Shown here: positions 10,112-19,900 of the stretch, one piece after another
Layout of the letters: every line of letters starts with the position of its first letter
How positions within the stretch are numbered: the stretch's first letter is position 1
Assembly (NCBI GenBank): GCA_907163375.1
Contig: CAJQUW010010458.1
Span: 248,001-312,000, forward strand
Origin: Prostheceraeus crozeri
Lineage: Eukaryota > Platyhelminthes > Polycladida > Euryleptidae
Length of the DNA stretch: 64,000 nt
Reading direction: 5' to 3'
Made by a program: the position numbers and the translations under genes
Notes under the pieces: generated by a model
Told to the model about the DNA's origin: nothing
Databases searched by the model: none
Seen by the model: only the letters and a program-made list of their open reading frames with translations

Positions 10112-11507
10112 TTAACTCTTCATTCGGAAATGGAGTGTGATACTTGTCACAGCATCTTTATGAAAAGGAATCAACGCACCAGCATCGTCATAAATGGCAA
10201 TATCAATTTGTGGGATGTAGTTTGATTTCAGCTTTGTATAATGCACTTTCTTGAAAGTATGCTCAGATAAAATACTGCAGCTTTTTGGCTGGTATGGTAT
10301 CATTGCTAGCAATGGAGCTTCAACATCTCCCACACGTACATCTTCACCAATATTGGAATATATCTGAAAATAGTTAATACGACGCGATAGCGACATGTCT
10401 GCGCTAGCTTTGGTTACAGTACCACTTTTAAAGATATTTTGATCAAAACCCAAAATGTCCATTAGAGTTTTATCCATAATTAGTTCAATACCTTTTCCAC
10501 TTATAGTGAGAGACAAAGTACCTTCTTTTCAGAAAATGAAATATGTTGGTCATTATCACTTCATTTAAATAATCTACAACCAATTTAACCGAAGTAATAA
10601 TGCGAGGCATCAACACTCTTGTTTCATGTAAGATACCACCTAAAGGCTCTACACACTTTCTGTATAAAGATACGGTCCATTCTGTATCAAATTGATTTGA
10701 CCTTTCACATGGTAAATGTTGCATATCAGATTTTCCATGAACAGCTGCAGAACGATGTCGTAAGAACTGATGAAAATCTTTTGAACAAACTAATACTAGA
10801 TCATCATCATTTAATTTGCTTATTGCAATATGATTAGATGATTTAATATAAGTCAATGTTGCCACTTGTTTGCCATCAACTCGAAGGAGATAATTAAATT
10901 TCTTCAATAATGTTTCAGGAGTCATGTTTGTCTTTCTTGGCTTAATCACAATCTTCTTCACCAACGTCTTCTCATTTCTTGGAATAAGATCTACATAATA
11001 AGCTTCCTCTCGATATATTAACTGTTTATGACCACTTATGTGGTAATTAACGTTAAAATTATCATAGCTTGTTAAGGCGCTAGCGAGGTAACCTAAATCA
11101 TTTCTTAAACTTGGACTTAAACCAACAATCCAATCTTTCTCAACTACATGATGTACATAATTATAATCATCATTGTGCGGAGTAAATTGGACAATATGTT
11201 TACTCGCTTTATTCAAGAAATCATATATAAACTTTTTACATGATAAGAGATCTTTCTTTGGCCACTGTGGAATGTATACTCGGCACCCCTTTTCACATTG
11301 ATAAGCAGCTGTACGCCTCATATTAATAGTCATCACCTCATGATCAAAAGTATAGACACAGTTGCTATAAACAAGTTGAGTGACACCCACTTCCCAATTT
11401 CCATTTAGCTGTTGTGCATGATCAATGGGAGTAGAAAAGAGTGCGGCTCGATTACTAGTAAATCTCTTTGTAGCCGCATTGCTAAGCAAAATATTATAAA
11501 ACGACAT
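10112..11507 (-). pseudogene. Second minor-capsid-like protein, frameshifted
   Basis: This is a paralogue of the 516-aa gene. From ATG 11507 it reads MSFYNILLSNAATKRF and then NGNWEVGVTQLVY. The frame breaks near 10500-10516, where KRRYFVS must pass into SLTISGKGIELIM by skipping one base. The rest continues to a stop at 10112, giving about 464 aa in total. The join matches the paralogue, which has HISFSIENQRVVLRL at the equivalent place, so one extra base in the sequence is the likely cause. Its start lies only 35 bases from the divergent gene at 11543. Confidence 0.65.
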
Positions 11508-11542
11508 TTTTATATTGCTAATCTGCAACTTTGCATAACATC

Positions 11543-11899
11543 ATGAAGACTTGGATTTTGGACTCTCTACAATATATCAGAGTTGATCGTGATGGAAACG
11601 TACATTTCAAAAATTCTCATGGTCATACATCAAGAGGAATTACATTAACATGGCGACAATTTGTCAACCTCAATGATATCATGAGGGATTTGGAATATTT
11701 TGAAACATTAAGATTCATCTCCTTGGGTGATCAAGTTTGGCTTCAACATTACAGAAATGAAATTCAAATCTACCATTCTCATTCCGCAAACTGTTTCTCA
11801 TTTCGCAAATACAATTGGGAGAAGTATAGAAGATATATACATCGCTCCATCATGACATTTATTCGTCGTGAGTTCATCGCCCTACTATGCAAATCTTAA
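11543..11899 (+). CDS. Small protein A, possible PC4-like nucleic-acid-binding fold
   Basis: The 118-aa frame starts at ATG 11543. A TATAAAA at 11495-11501 is a possible promoter. The protein begins KTWILDSLQYIRVDRDGNV and contains RGITLTWRQFVNLNDIM. This pattern (beta strands, then a G-I-x-L...W/F...L...I helix) resembles the PC4/p15 transcription-coactivator fold. The second half (EIQIY...FSFRKYNWEKYRRYI) may repeat it. This is inference from pattern only. It is a tandem paralogue of the next gene and sits directly upstream of the TBP-like gene on the same strand, which makes a transcription role attractive. Confidence 0.6.
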   Translation: MKTWILDSLQYIRVDRDGNVHFKNSHGHTSRGITLTWRQFVNLNDIMRDLEYFETLRFISLGDQVWLQHYRNEIQIYHSHSANCFSFRKYNWEKYRRYIHRSIMTFIRREFIALLCKS

Positions 11900-11921
11900 T
11901 CAGACATGACTACCACACATC

Positions 11922-12206
11922 ATGAGTTGGAAATTAGATTCCCTACAACGTATTGAAACGGATCATGATCGAAACGTCTATTTCAAAGATTCAACTGGAA
12001 ATGTGAGAAGAGAGTTTGCTTTATCTTATCGTCATTTTCAATCTCTACATCATATCATGAAGGACTTGAAATACTTCTATATGAAAAGACATTCACGTAT
12101 TGGAAATCGCATCTGGCTGCGCGTCAACAATCGGCGAATTCAACTCTATCATTCCCAACTTCATACTAACTTCACATTTCATCAAGGTAGTTGGGGAAAA
12201 GTATAA
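11922..12206 (+). CDS. Small protein B, paralogue of protein A
   Basis: The 94-aa frame starts at ATG 11922, 23 bases after the stop of its paralogue. The shared skeleton is W-x-LDSLQ-x-I near the start, D-x-NV-x-FK, an R-x3-L-x3-R-x-F block, IM-x-DL-x-YF, and YHS in the second half. It is shorter at the C-terminus. The TATA box of the TBP-like gene overlaps its last codons, so the genes are packed tightly. Function is unknown; the PC4-like suggestion made for protein A applies equally. Confidence 0.6.
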   Translation: MSWKLDSLQRIETDHDRNVYFKDSTGNVRREFALSYRHFQSLHHIMKDLKYFYMKRHSRIGNRIWLRVNNRRIQLYHSQLHTNFTFHQGSWGKV

Positions 12207-12238
12207 AAAGGAAGGTACATCGCTCAATTTACTCATTC
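12202..12238 (+). promoter_or_regulatory. TATA box and initiator for the TBP-like gene
   Basis: TATAAAA at 12202-12208 is followed by TCATTC with its A at 12235, 33 bases from the first T, and then ATG at 12246. The initiator matches the TCA[T/C]TC seen at three other promoters in this element, where the distance is 31. No CCAAT box is present. Confidence 0.55.
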
Positions 12239-12245
12239 TTTCATC

Positions 12246-12792
12246 ATGAAGCGCCATCGCTACACCATCGTCAAACATTCTCCGTCGCTTCAGACTCTAC
12301 ACCAAAATCGATCTCACAACATTAACCCAACAGCTTCCAAACAGCAAGTATTACCCGGGCCGTCCTCAAATGTTAGTGGTGAAGATGAACAATTCACGGA
12401 ATCTTCAACTCTTCCCAAATGGGACTGTACAGATTCTCGGCGCCCTTTCTCATTCATCGGCGCAGTCAATGCGCTTAGAGCTACCAAGACTACTACGTCG
12501 GATATGGAAGAGGGAGAGGTGTGTGATGTCGAATCTGATTGTGGACAATATGGTGATCTCTACTCAATTGAGTGACAGTCTATCATTTTTGAAGATTCGT
12601 ACCAGCAGTTACAGTTTGTGTTATGAACCCGAACTTTTTCCTGCAGCTCTCATTAGTTGTTGGTTACCTGTGCATGTGGCAATCTTTCATAATAGTAAAG
12701 TGATCATTACTGGACTAAAATCTCATGTACAAGCAAATATGATCCTAGACTATCTCATTGAGTATGTACGTACCCAGCGGATTGTAAAATAA
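12246..12792 (+). pseudogene. TATA-binding-protein (TBP) homologue with one early frameshift
   Basis: After the first ten codons (MKRHRYTIV...) the frame must skip one base in the AAA at 12273-12275. It is then open to TAA 12792, about 180 aa, the size of the TBP core. Both direct repeats of the TBP saddle are visible. Repeat 1 has LYTKIDLTTL, NSKYYPGR and LQLFPNGTVQILGAL. Repeat 2 has VDNMVISTQL, YEPELFPAAL and VAIFHNSKVIITGLK, and the YEPELFP motif is a hallmark of TBP. Of the four DNA-intercalating Phe positions known in TBP, three are kept (LFPNG, ELFPA, IFHNS) and the first seems replaced by Pro. A 109-aa frame from the same ATG is the shifted continuation, not a separate gene. TBP nucleates transcription at TATA boxes, which several genes here possess. 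The frameshift may be a sequencing error. Confidence 0.85.
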
Positions 12793-12824
12793 AAAACAAT
12801 TTTTCCAAAAATGATGTTTTTATT
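12788..12824. terminator. Compact convergent poly(A) signals
   Basis: On the + strand AATAAA (12788-12793) overlaps the TAA stop codon of the TBP-like gene. On the - strand AATAAA (complement of 12819-12824) lies about 25 bases beyond the protease stop. The two transcripts end tail to tail within about 60 bases. Confidence 0.6.
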
Positions 12825-12848
12825 TCAAATCATGATAGAACTTACAAA

Positions 12849-13280
12849 TCATTTTTTCATTAGAGGATGGATTACATGAAAGTTTTGAATAATAGATGCA
12901 AATCGAGATACATGTAAACGTTTTAAGATGAAGTACAGTACAAAAGCACCACACGTTGATGAAAGTGGATGTTGTAGTATGCGTTCATTTCGCTGATATT
13001 GACGCGTATGTTTTCTCAACCACTGCTGTGTTGGTATATTTGGAGGTTGAGCAAGAGAGTCAAATAGTTCACCACGTCGGTCTTCTCCAATAAAGATCGC
13101 TTTCCAATGCTCACCGCCTAAATTCTGTGATTGAGTGTTTAGCACAATAAAGATGGGATAGTGATTTACTGCAGGTGGTAAGGTATCGAGTGAATAGACA
13201 TTATCGAAAGCTTTCAACGTCGCTTCGTCTGCATTACGCTGCACTTTAGTCTTAATATCGTCAGCAGTCAACCAACTCAT
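12849..13280 (-). CDS. PRO: Adenain-like cysteine protease
   Basis: This 143-aa protein has the order of active-site residues of the adenovirus-type/Ulp1 cysteine protease family: His58 in GGEHW, Asp74 in ELFDSL, Gln103 in ILQHP and Cys110 in SSTCGAF. Such enzymes mature capsid and core proteins in virions. The length is short but complete for the catalytic domain. Its ATG overlaps the stop of the major capsid gene by one base (TAATG), so the two are expressed as neighbours of one minus-strand block. Confidence 0.9.
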   Translation of the reverse strand: MSWLTADDIKTKVQRNADEATLKAFDNVYSLDTLPPAVNHYPIFIVLNTQSQNLGGEHWKAIFIGEDRRGELFDSLAQPPNIPTQQWLRKHTRQYQRNERILQHPLSSTCGAFVLYFILKRLHVSRFASIIQNFHVIHPLMKK

Positions 13281-14562
13281 TAACGATTATACTGAAGAAT
13301 CACGTCACGATACTTTGTAATTTCAATATTTGAATCGAAGACTGCATAAATTAATACATTGATCGTCTCAGGTAGTGTTTTTTTGAACGTCAAATCCAAA
13401 CGAATATTATGAGGCACGTTCTCTTGACGATAGGGGGCACTAATATCGATGACAGCAGTCAAATCAAATGCATAAATAGTATATCCACTCTTAAACTCTT
13501 TCATAGTAAGTCCGTTGGTGTCATCCGTATTGTAAAAGCAAAGACATGACATCATAAAATCAACATAACTGCGATAAATTGATCCGAAGCAAAAATCTGG
13601 TTTGTAGGGTGGACCAGGGATGACTCACACCTTACACGGTAAAGCAATTTCACTTAACTGATTGTGTTTAAAATTGAAAGGATTCTTCTTTATATTACCA
13701 TTAAATGCATCATTTTCAACCATTGCCACCATGAGGAGCTTCGGCGCCTCCGATGGAAAGAGGCCATCTTTCATGAAACTCTTTTGATCTTTCGGAATTG
13801 TAAAGGTGAGAAGCTTTGTATGCTGAACGGGGTAAATGGCATTTTGGCGGTTAAGGCCTTCAGCATGCCCTCTAATGACACTTGGATTCGGTACTACTCG
13901 ACGAATGTAAAGTGCAATATCTTCCACATGAATTCTAAAATTGTCAACTGAAGCAAATGCATTCAGCGCAAATTCAGGCTTATTCAATGTCAGCTTGAGT
14001 CGCATGCTGGTATTACACAGTAAAAACTTTGACTGTCTAAAGAAGTCTAAATTCAGCGGACCATATAGCTGACATACTTTACTATCTTTAATCATAGCAG
14101 ATCGCTTTACAAAGCCACTGTTTGTTTCAACATCAATTTTTCCTGCTTCATCTCTATACCATCCCATGGCTTCCATATGACTTTTTTGTGCTGCTGGATG
14201 AAAACTGTGATACATGATTGAAATATGATTTATAGGGATAATCGCTTTGACCACCTTCCACCTGCTGCTCTCCAATCGTTAGAGAAACATCGCGAAGTAA
14301 TGTAGTCAATGGTAAATTGTTCAGTCCAACTTTATGTGCATCGTCAATAGCAGTTCCATCTGCTTGCTGAATTCTAAACCTCAACTCAAGCATCGCATAA
14401 CTCAAATCTATGTAGTCATCACTACCACCAGGAATAACAAATTCAATGGGGCCAGCATTCTCAGCTGTTCGAGGATGATAATCTACAATACTTGAACTAA
14501 GAATATCTGTCTGTATGGCTTGTTGATCGAACAAAACAAAAACCGGAAGTTTTACACTCCAT
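13280..14562 (-). pseudogene. Major capsid protein (double jelly roll), interrupted
   Basis: This is the shell-forming capsid protein of Polintons, recognised from GPIEFVIPGGSDDYIDLSYA near the N-terminus, a YPYKSYF block, KKNPFNFKHNQL two-thirds along, and SGYTIYAFDL...LPETINVLIYAVFD near the C-terminus. The expected length is about 430 aa and the span fits. ATG 14562 overlaps the stop of the upstream gene. Breaks: a one-base shift near 14530 to enter the frame, one in an A6 run near 14180 (SSTK to SHMEAM), and disturbed sequence with a TGA near 13610-13625. Each shift is explained by one surplus base. The protein family is secure; intactness is not. Confidence 0.85.
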
Positions 14563-15018
14563 GATTAGAAGTTATGCAGCGTTCGTCGTTTAGCGCTGAT
14601 GACTGATTAGAGCTTCTGCGTCGTTTGCGTGAATGCCTTTTGACTGAAGATCGCAACTTACCAGCTCCGCGATGTTTCCTCCTTCCTTTATTCATTCGTT
14701 TAGGTGATTTCTTTCCTTGAGTAACACCAGCAAAGGTCTGCTTCAATGTTTTTAAACCGCGTTCCTTCCCACGATTCAACAAACTGCTCTTAAAACTTCT
14801 ACCTCTGAAAGATCACTAGCAACATCACCAACAAAGCCAACGGCATTACTTAAAACATTTCGTTTTAAAGATCTACCGACATTGGATATGAGAGGTGCTA
14901 CAACAGATTTCAGTGCACCAAGTATGCTACCTCCACTTTGGCGGCGAGCGCCGATGTAAATTTGTCCTCCACCACTTACATAGGAGGGTCGTGAATAAAA
15001 TGAGGCAGTTGGATTCAT
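14552..15018 (-). pseudogene. Basic virion core-like protein, frameshifted
   Basis: ATG 15018 begins MNPTASFYSRPSYVSGGG. A Gly-rich and then hydrophobic/amphipathic part (GGSILGALKSVVAPLISNVG) is followed, after a one-base shift near 14785-14800, by a strongly basic tail with KKSPKRMNKGRRKHRGAGK and KRHSRKRRR. The total is about 155 aa. Polintons commonly carry a protein of this type between capsid and integrase genes. The layout resembles adenoviral core or membrane-active minor proteins, but homology to those is only a suggestion. The stop overlaps the capsid ATG by 11 bases. Confidence 0.65.
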
Positions 15019-15059
15019 AGCTCAAACCCTAAACATTGTTAGTTACAACTTTGCATGAA

Positions 15060-16154
15060 TCACTGTCGATCACTTAGATGATAGATGTCGGCACGACGCA
15101 TCCAAGAGTTCATACTTGAAGGATAACCAGTCCATTTAACAAGACACCATTCTTCACCTTGCGTTTTTTTACATCGAATGATTTTCTCTACCAAATATGT
15201 TTCACTTTCAGTGACTACCTCAATCTCATCGCGGTATAAAAAGCTACCCTCAATTTCTTCATTATATCGTAATCTTTCAACTTGTAGGTGGTCGGAGAGT
15301 CTTTTTGATTAATCCTTGATACTGTAAATACCTCCTCTGTCCAATTCGGAAGGTACCCTTTAGCAAAAACACTTTTCACTTTTGAGATACGAACTTTATC
15401 GCCTATTTTCACATCACTTTTCACATGAGTGCGTTTACGTTGGAATGAGTCGCGCACTTTATCTACATTGTCAGCATTTACATCTACTGGTCTGAGTCCA
15501 ATAGAACGATGGATAGAGTGATTGTAGGCATGGAGTGTATATTGTAGAACCTTTGTCCAATTTTGTGTCAAGTTGGCAGTAAAATGTCGCCACAAGCGAT
15601 TTTTTAATGTGCGATTTTAAACGTTCAACGAGTGCAGCTTTATAAGCACTCTTTACACTAAACAACTCAATGTCATGCCTCTCAAATAATCTTCTCACAT
15701 GCTGATTTTCAAACTCTTTTCCTTGATCACTCTGAATTCTTTTTGGAATCCGACCTTCTCGAAAAATTGTTTGGAATGCTTTTGCTACTCCTTTCCCTTC
15801 TTTAGTTTTTGAAGTTTGAGCCCACGCATAACGCGAGAAAATATCAATGACGGTTAAAATAAAATTATTGCCCGAGTTATGTTTTGAAATGGAGGCGACA
15901 TCGCACAAATCTGCTTGCCACTGTTCATCGATGTCATGAACAATATAATGGCGGGTGCGGTACTTCTTTTTCGCTTGGTTGTGGAGTGTATAGGTAGCCT
16001 GACCCTTTAACCATCGTTTCACTTGTGATTGTGGAAGACCACTCGCTTTTGATAATTTCTTGATAGATGCAAATCCTGCCGGATGTTTTACATCATAATA
16101 GATTGACTTCAAACGTTCAGTCGATGACGACTGACTCTTTTTCCTCCTTCTCAT
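15060..16154 (-). pseudogene. INT: Retroviral-type integrase with C-terminal chromodomain, two frame breaks
   Basis: This is the DDE integrase that inserts the element. An N-terminal helix-turn-helix-like segment (SKASGLPQSQVKRWL) is followed by the catalytic core with Asp82 (QWQADL), Asp143 (IQSDQGKEF) and Glu177 (AALVERL). The frame breaks in an A6 run near 15605; skipping one base restores IKNRLWRHFTANL. After HAYNHSIHRSIGLRPVDVN and an SH3-like GDKVRI segment there is a second break near 15265. The last part, to TGA 15060, is a chromodomain (YLVEKIIRCKK, EEWCLVKWTGYPSSMNSWM). Chromodomains on Polinton integrases are established and may steer integration to heterochromatin. As sequenced the gene cannot make one protein. 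Confidence 0.9.
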
Positions 16155-16338
16155 CTTTTTGTTTTCTTGCCTTTCTACATTTACAACAATCTACAGCATT
16201 TAGCTTTAGCGGTTTTGCGATGAGATCGTGTTCACATTGCTTAGGGGTTTCATTATGAGAGCTGGCGCAGCAAGTGCAAGTGACAACGACATTCACCTCT
16301 GGCGGCTCATTACATGGCAAGCAACACATCTGCTTCAT
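16117..16338 (-). CDS. Small cysteine-rich protein, 73 aa
   Basis: The ATG is at 16338 and the end overlaps the integrase start by 38 bases. Cys clusters MCCLPC, CTCC, CEHD and CCKCRK suggest metal binding, followed by a Lys/Glu-rich tail. I recognise no family. The compact overlap on both sides fits the tight packing of this minus-strand block, but the region also has sequence-quality problems, so the exact frame is uncertain. Confidence 0.4.
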   Translation of the reverse strand: MKQMCCLPCNEPPEVNVVVTCTCCASSHNETPKQCEHDLIAKPLKLNAVDCCKCRKARKQKDEKEEKESVVID

Positions 16339-16360
16339 ATTAATAGTCTGAGAACATGTA

Positions 16361-16525
16361 TTACCTAGGAGGAGCTGTTTTACGTTTTCCTTTTACCAGT
16401 TTTAGTGGCGATGTAGATCTACGTCGAGTTCTTCCTCTTGTTTGCTTAGTGAGTGTGGGATCGGGATTGTAAGCAGTACAGGTGACGAGACATCCTCTTA
16501 AACCAATTTTGTTTGGCATTTTCAT
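16361..16525 (-). CDS. Very small basic protein, 54 aa
   Basis: ATG 16525 overlaps the TGA of the upstream gene as ATGA, the same junction type seen between ATPase and its neighbour. The protein starts MKMPNKIGLRGCLVTC and ends in a basic, Arg/Lys-rich tail (RGRTRRRSTSP, VKGKRK). It could be a virion DNA-condensing peptide; that is a guess. The clean start/stop overlap is the main support. Confidence 0.4.
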   Translation of the reverse strand: MKMPNKIGLRGCLVTCTAYNPDPTLTKQTRGRTRRRSTSPLKLVKGKRKTAPPR

Positions 16526-16790
16526 CGGCCTGAAGCATTGGTGTAGGTATTGCCACTGTTGAATTCAAGTTCTTTCAATGTCTCATTATACTAAAAGCAA
16601 ATTTTGGTACTATTATGCTTAGTTTTCAATAGTTTAAGAAAGTGATGACCAACCAGGTGGGAACATAGCCCTGACGGCGTACTTTCTACGTGTCGCATAT
16701 ACTGAATCAAGTCTTTCATTAATCGTGTGAAGCATCAATCACTTTATTTTCATCTGTAATGATTCTCCTTACTATCATTTACATTGAGAT
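16522..16790 (-). pseudogene. C-terminal part of the gene starting at 24147, displaced by the tract
   Basis: Downstream of the left duplicate (16778-16992), minus-strand reading gives fragments in shifting frames that belong together: NVNDSKENHYR, TRLMKDLIQYMRH, RRKYAVRAMFPPGW, HFLKLLKTKHN and YNETLKELEFNSG, ending in TGA at 16522. They are the expected continuation of the conserved protein whose N-terminal 97 codons are at 23847-24147. Several one-base shifts within 270 bases point to poor base quality. Confidence 0.5.
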
Positions 16791-16992
16791 GTGGTTTCAA
16801 TACTATTGAATTTAAGAGATAATGGCATTGTGTGCGCGATGATGGCTAAAGGTGTAGCCAGTCGATACAGAGTCAACGCATCTTAATTCTTCTAGTTTTT
16901 TTCAATTGCTCAACAGTTATCCGATTGTATTATAATACAGCACGATGTGGATCTTTGATGTGAACATCTTGCTGATAAATCTATTTCTTTTC
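16778..16992. repeat. Left copy of a ~0.2-kb direct duplication flanking the tract
   Basis: The sequence is the same as 23847-24046 except for many small differences, mostly single extra bases in the left copy (for example GTAGCCAGT against GTAGCAGT, GTCAACGC against GTCACGC, GATAAATC against GATAATC). Evolutionary divergence would give substitutions and deletions as well. The pattern looks like uncorrected long-read sequence. Confidence 0.85.
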
Positions 16993-19900
16993 TTTGTCTT
17001 GTCTTTTATTGTCTTCTTTCCTTTTTCTCTTTTACCTTTTTCATTACTCTCGTTCTCTCTCTTTTCTTCTTTACTTCTCCTTCTTTTCTCTATTTCTTTC
17101 TTTTCTTCTTTCTCTTTTCTTTCCACATCTTTCTTTCACCTTATTTATCTTTCTTTCCTTTTCTTTCTTCTTTCTCTTCTTTCTCTTCTTTCCTTTCTTC
17201 TCCTTTCTTCTCTTTCTCTCTTTCTTCTTTTCTTTCTTCTTTCTTTTTCTTTCTCTTTTCTTTCTCTTCTTTCTTTCTTTTCTTTTTTCTTTTCTTTTTC
17301 TTTTCTCTTCTTTCTTCTTTCTTTCTTTCTCTTTCTCTTTCTTCTTTCTTTTCTTTTCTTTCTCTCTTCTTTCTTTTTCTTCTTCTCTTTCTCTCTTTCT
17401 TTTTCTTCTTCTTCTTTTTTCTTTTTCTTCTCTTTTCTTCTCTTTTCTTTCTTCTTTCTTTCTTTTCTTTCTTTTCTTCTTTCTTTTCTTCTTTTCTCTC
17501 TTTCTTCTTTCTTCTCTTTCTTCTTCCTTCTTCTTTTCTTTTCTTTTCTTCTTTTCTCTCTTTCTTCTTCTTTCTTTCTTTATCTTCTCTTTCTTCTTTC
17601 TTTCTTTTCTCTCTTCTCTTTCTTTTCTTTTCTTTTTCTTCTCTTCTTTCTTTCTCTTCTTCTTTCTTCTTTCTTTCTCTTCTTTCTTCTTTCTTCTTTT
17701 CTTTCTTTCTTTCTTCTTCTTTCTTTCTCTTTCTTCTTTCTTTCTTTCTCTTCTTTCTTCTCTTTCTTTCTCTTTCTCTCTTCTTCTTTCTTTCTTCTTT
17801 CTTTTCTTCTCTTTCCTTTTCTCTTCTTTCTTTTCTTTCTTTTCTTCTTTCTTCTTTCTTCTTCTTTTCTTTCTTTTCTCTTCTTTCTTTCTTCTTTCTT
17901 TCTTCTCTTCTTTCTTCTTTCTCTTTCTTCTTTTTCTTTCTCTTCTTTCTTCTTCTTTTCTTTTTCTTTCTTTCTTCTTTCTCTTTTCTTTTCTTCTTCT
18001 TTCTTCTTCTTTCTTTTCCTCTTTTCTTTCTCTTCTTTCTTTTTCTTTTCTTTCTCTTTCTTCTTTCTTTCTTCTTCTTTTCTTTCTCTTTTCTTTTTCT
18101 TCTTTCTTTCTTCTTTCTTTTCTTCTTTCTTTCTTTCTTCTCTTTCTCTTCTTTCTTTCTTTTCTTTCTTCTTTCTTTCTTCTTCTTTTCTTTCTCTCTT
18201 TTCTTCTTTCTTTCTTTTCTTTTCTTTTTCTTTCTTCTCTTTTTCTTCTCTTTCTTCTTTTCTCTTTCTTCTTCTTTCTTCTTTCTTTTTTCTTCTTCTT
18301 TCTTTCTTTCCTTTCTTTCTCTTCTTCTTTCTTTCTTTTCTTCTTTCTCTTTCTTCTTTTCTTCTTTCTTTCTTCTTCTTTCTTTTTCTCTTCTTTTTCT
18401 TTCTTCTCTCTTTCTTTCTTTCTTCTTTCTTTTCTTCTTTCTCTTCTTTTCTTTTCTTTCTCTTTCTTTCTTCTTTCTTTTCTTTCTTTTTTCTTTCTTC
18501 TTTCTTCTTTTCTTCTTTTCTTTCTTCTCTTTTCTTCCTTTCTTCTTCTTCTTTCTTTTCTTCTTTCTTTCTTCTTCTCTTTTCTTTTCTTCTCTTCTTC
18601 TTCTTTTCTTTCTTTTCTTTTCTTCTTTCTTTTCTTTCTTTTTCTTCTCTTTCTTCTTTCTTTCCTTCTTTTTCTCTTCTTTTCTTTTCTTTCTTTCTTT
18701 CTTTTCTTTTTTCTCTTCTTTTCTTTCCTCTTTCTCTTCTTTTCTTCTTTCTTCTTCTTTCTTTTCTTTTTCTTTCTTCTTCTCTTTTCTTTCTTTCTTT
18801 TCTTTTCTCTTTCTTCTTCTTTCCTTTCTTTCTTTTCTCTTCTTCTTCTTTCCTCTTTCTTCTTCTCTTTCTCTCTTTCTTCTTCTTTTTCTTCTTTTCT
18901 TTCTTCTTTTCTCTTCTTCTTCTTTCTTCTCTTTCTCTTTTCTTTTCTTTCTTCTTTCTTTTCTTCTTCTTTTCTTTCTTCTTTTTCTTCTTCTTTTCTT
19001 CTTTCTTTCTTCTCTTTCCTTTTCTTTTCTTTCTTCTTCCTTCTCTTTCTTTTCTCTTCTTTCTTTTCTTTCCTTTCTTCTTTCTTCTCCTTTTCTTTCT
19101 TCTCTTCTTTCTTTCTTCTTTCTTTCTCTTTCTTTTCTCTCTTTCTTTCTTTCTCTTTTCTTTTCTCCTTTCTTTCTTCTTTCTCTTCCTTTTCTTCTTT
19201 CTTTTCTTTTCTTTCTCTTTTTCTTCTTTTCTTTCTTCTTTTCTTCTTCTTTCTTTCTTTCTTCTTTCTTCTCTTCTTCCTTTTCTCTTCTTCTCTTTCT
19301 TCTTCTTTCTTTTCTTTCTTCTTTTCTTTCTTTCTTCTTTTCTTTCTTCTTCTTTCTTTCTCTTTTTCTTTCTTTCTCTTTTTCTTTCTCCTTTCTTTTC
19401 TTCTTCTCTTCTTTCTTCCTTTCTTTCTTCTTTTCTCTTCTTCTTCTTTCTTTTCTTTCTTCTTTCTTTTCTTCTTTCTTTTCTTCTTTCTTTCCTTTCT
19501 TTCTTTTCTTCTTTCTTTTCTCTTTCTTCTTCTTTCTTTCTTTTTCTTTCTTCTTCTCTTTCTTTCTCTTCTTTTCTTTCTTCTTCTTTTCTTTCTCTTT
19601 CCTCTTCTTTCTTCTCTTCTTTCTTTTCTTTCTCTTCTCTTTCTTTCTTTCTCTTCTTTCTTCTCTTTTCTTCTCTTTCCTTTCTCTTCTTCTCCTTTTC
19701 TCTTCTTCTTTCTTTCTTCTTTTCTTCTCTTTCTTCTCTTTCTTCTTTCTTTCTTCTCTTCTCTTTCTTTCTCTTTCTTCTCTTTCTTTCTTCTTCTTCT
19801 TTCTTCTTTCTTCTCTTCTTTTCTTCTTCTTTCTTTCTCTTTTCTTTCTTCTTCTTTCTCTTTCTCTTCTTTCTTCTTCTCTTTTCTTTCTCTTCTTCTT

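Noticed and set aside
12246-12575. A 109-aa frame as an independent gene
   Set aside because: It shares the start with the TBP-like gene and then runs out of frame over sequence that encodes conserved TBP residues in the other frame.
14175-14190. Programmed -1 frameshifting at A-AAA-AAG in the capsid gene
   Set aside because: The heptamer looks classical, but the continuation needs +1, not -1, and similar surplus bases occur in neighbouring genes without such a site.
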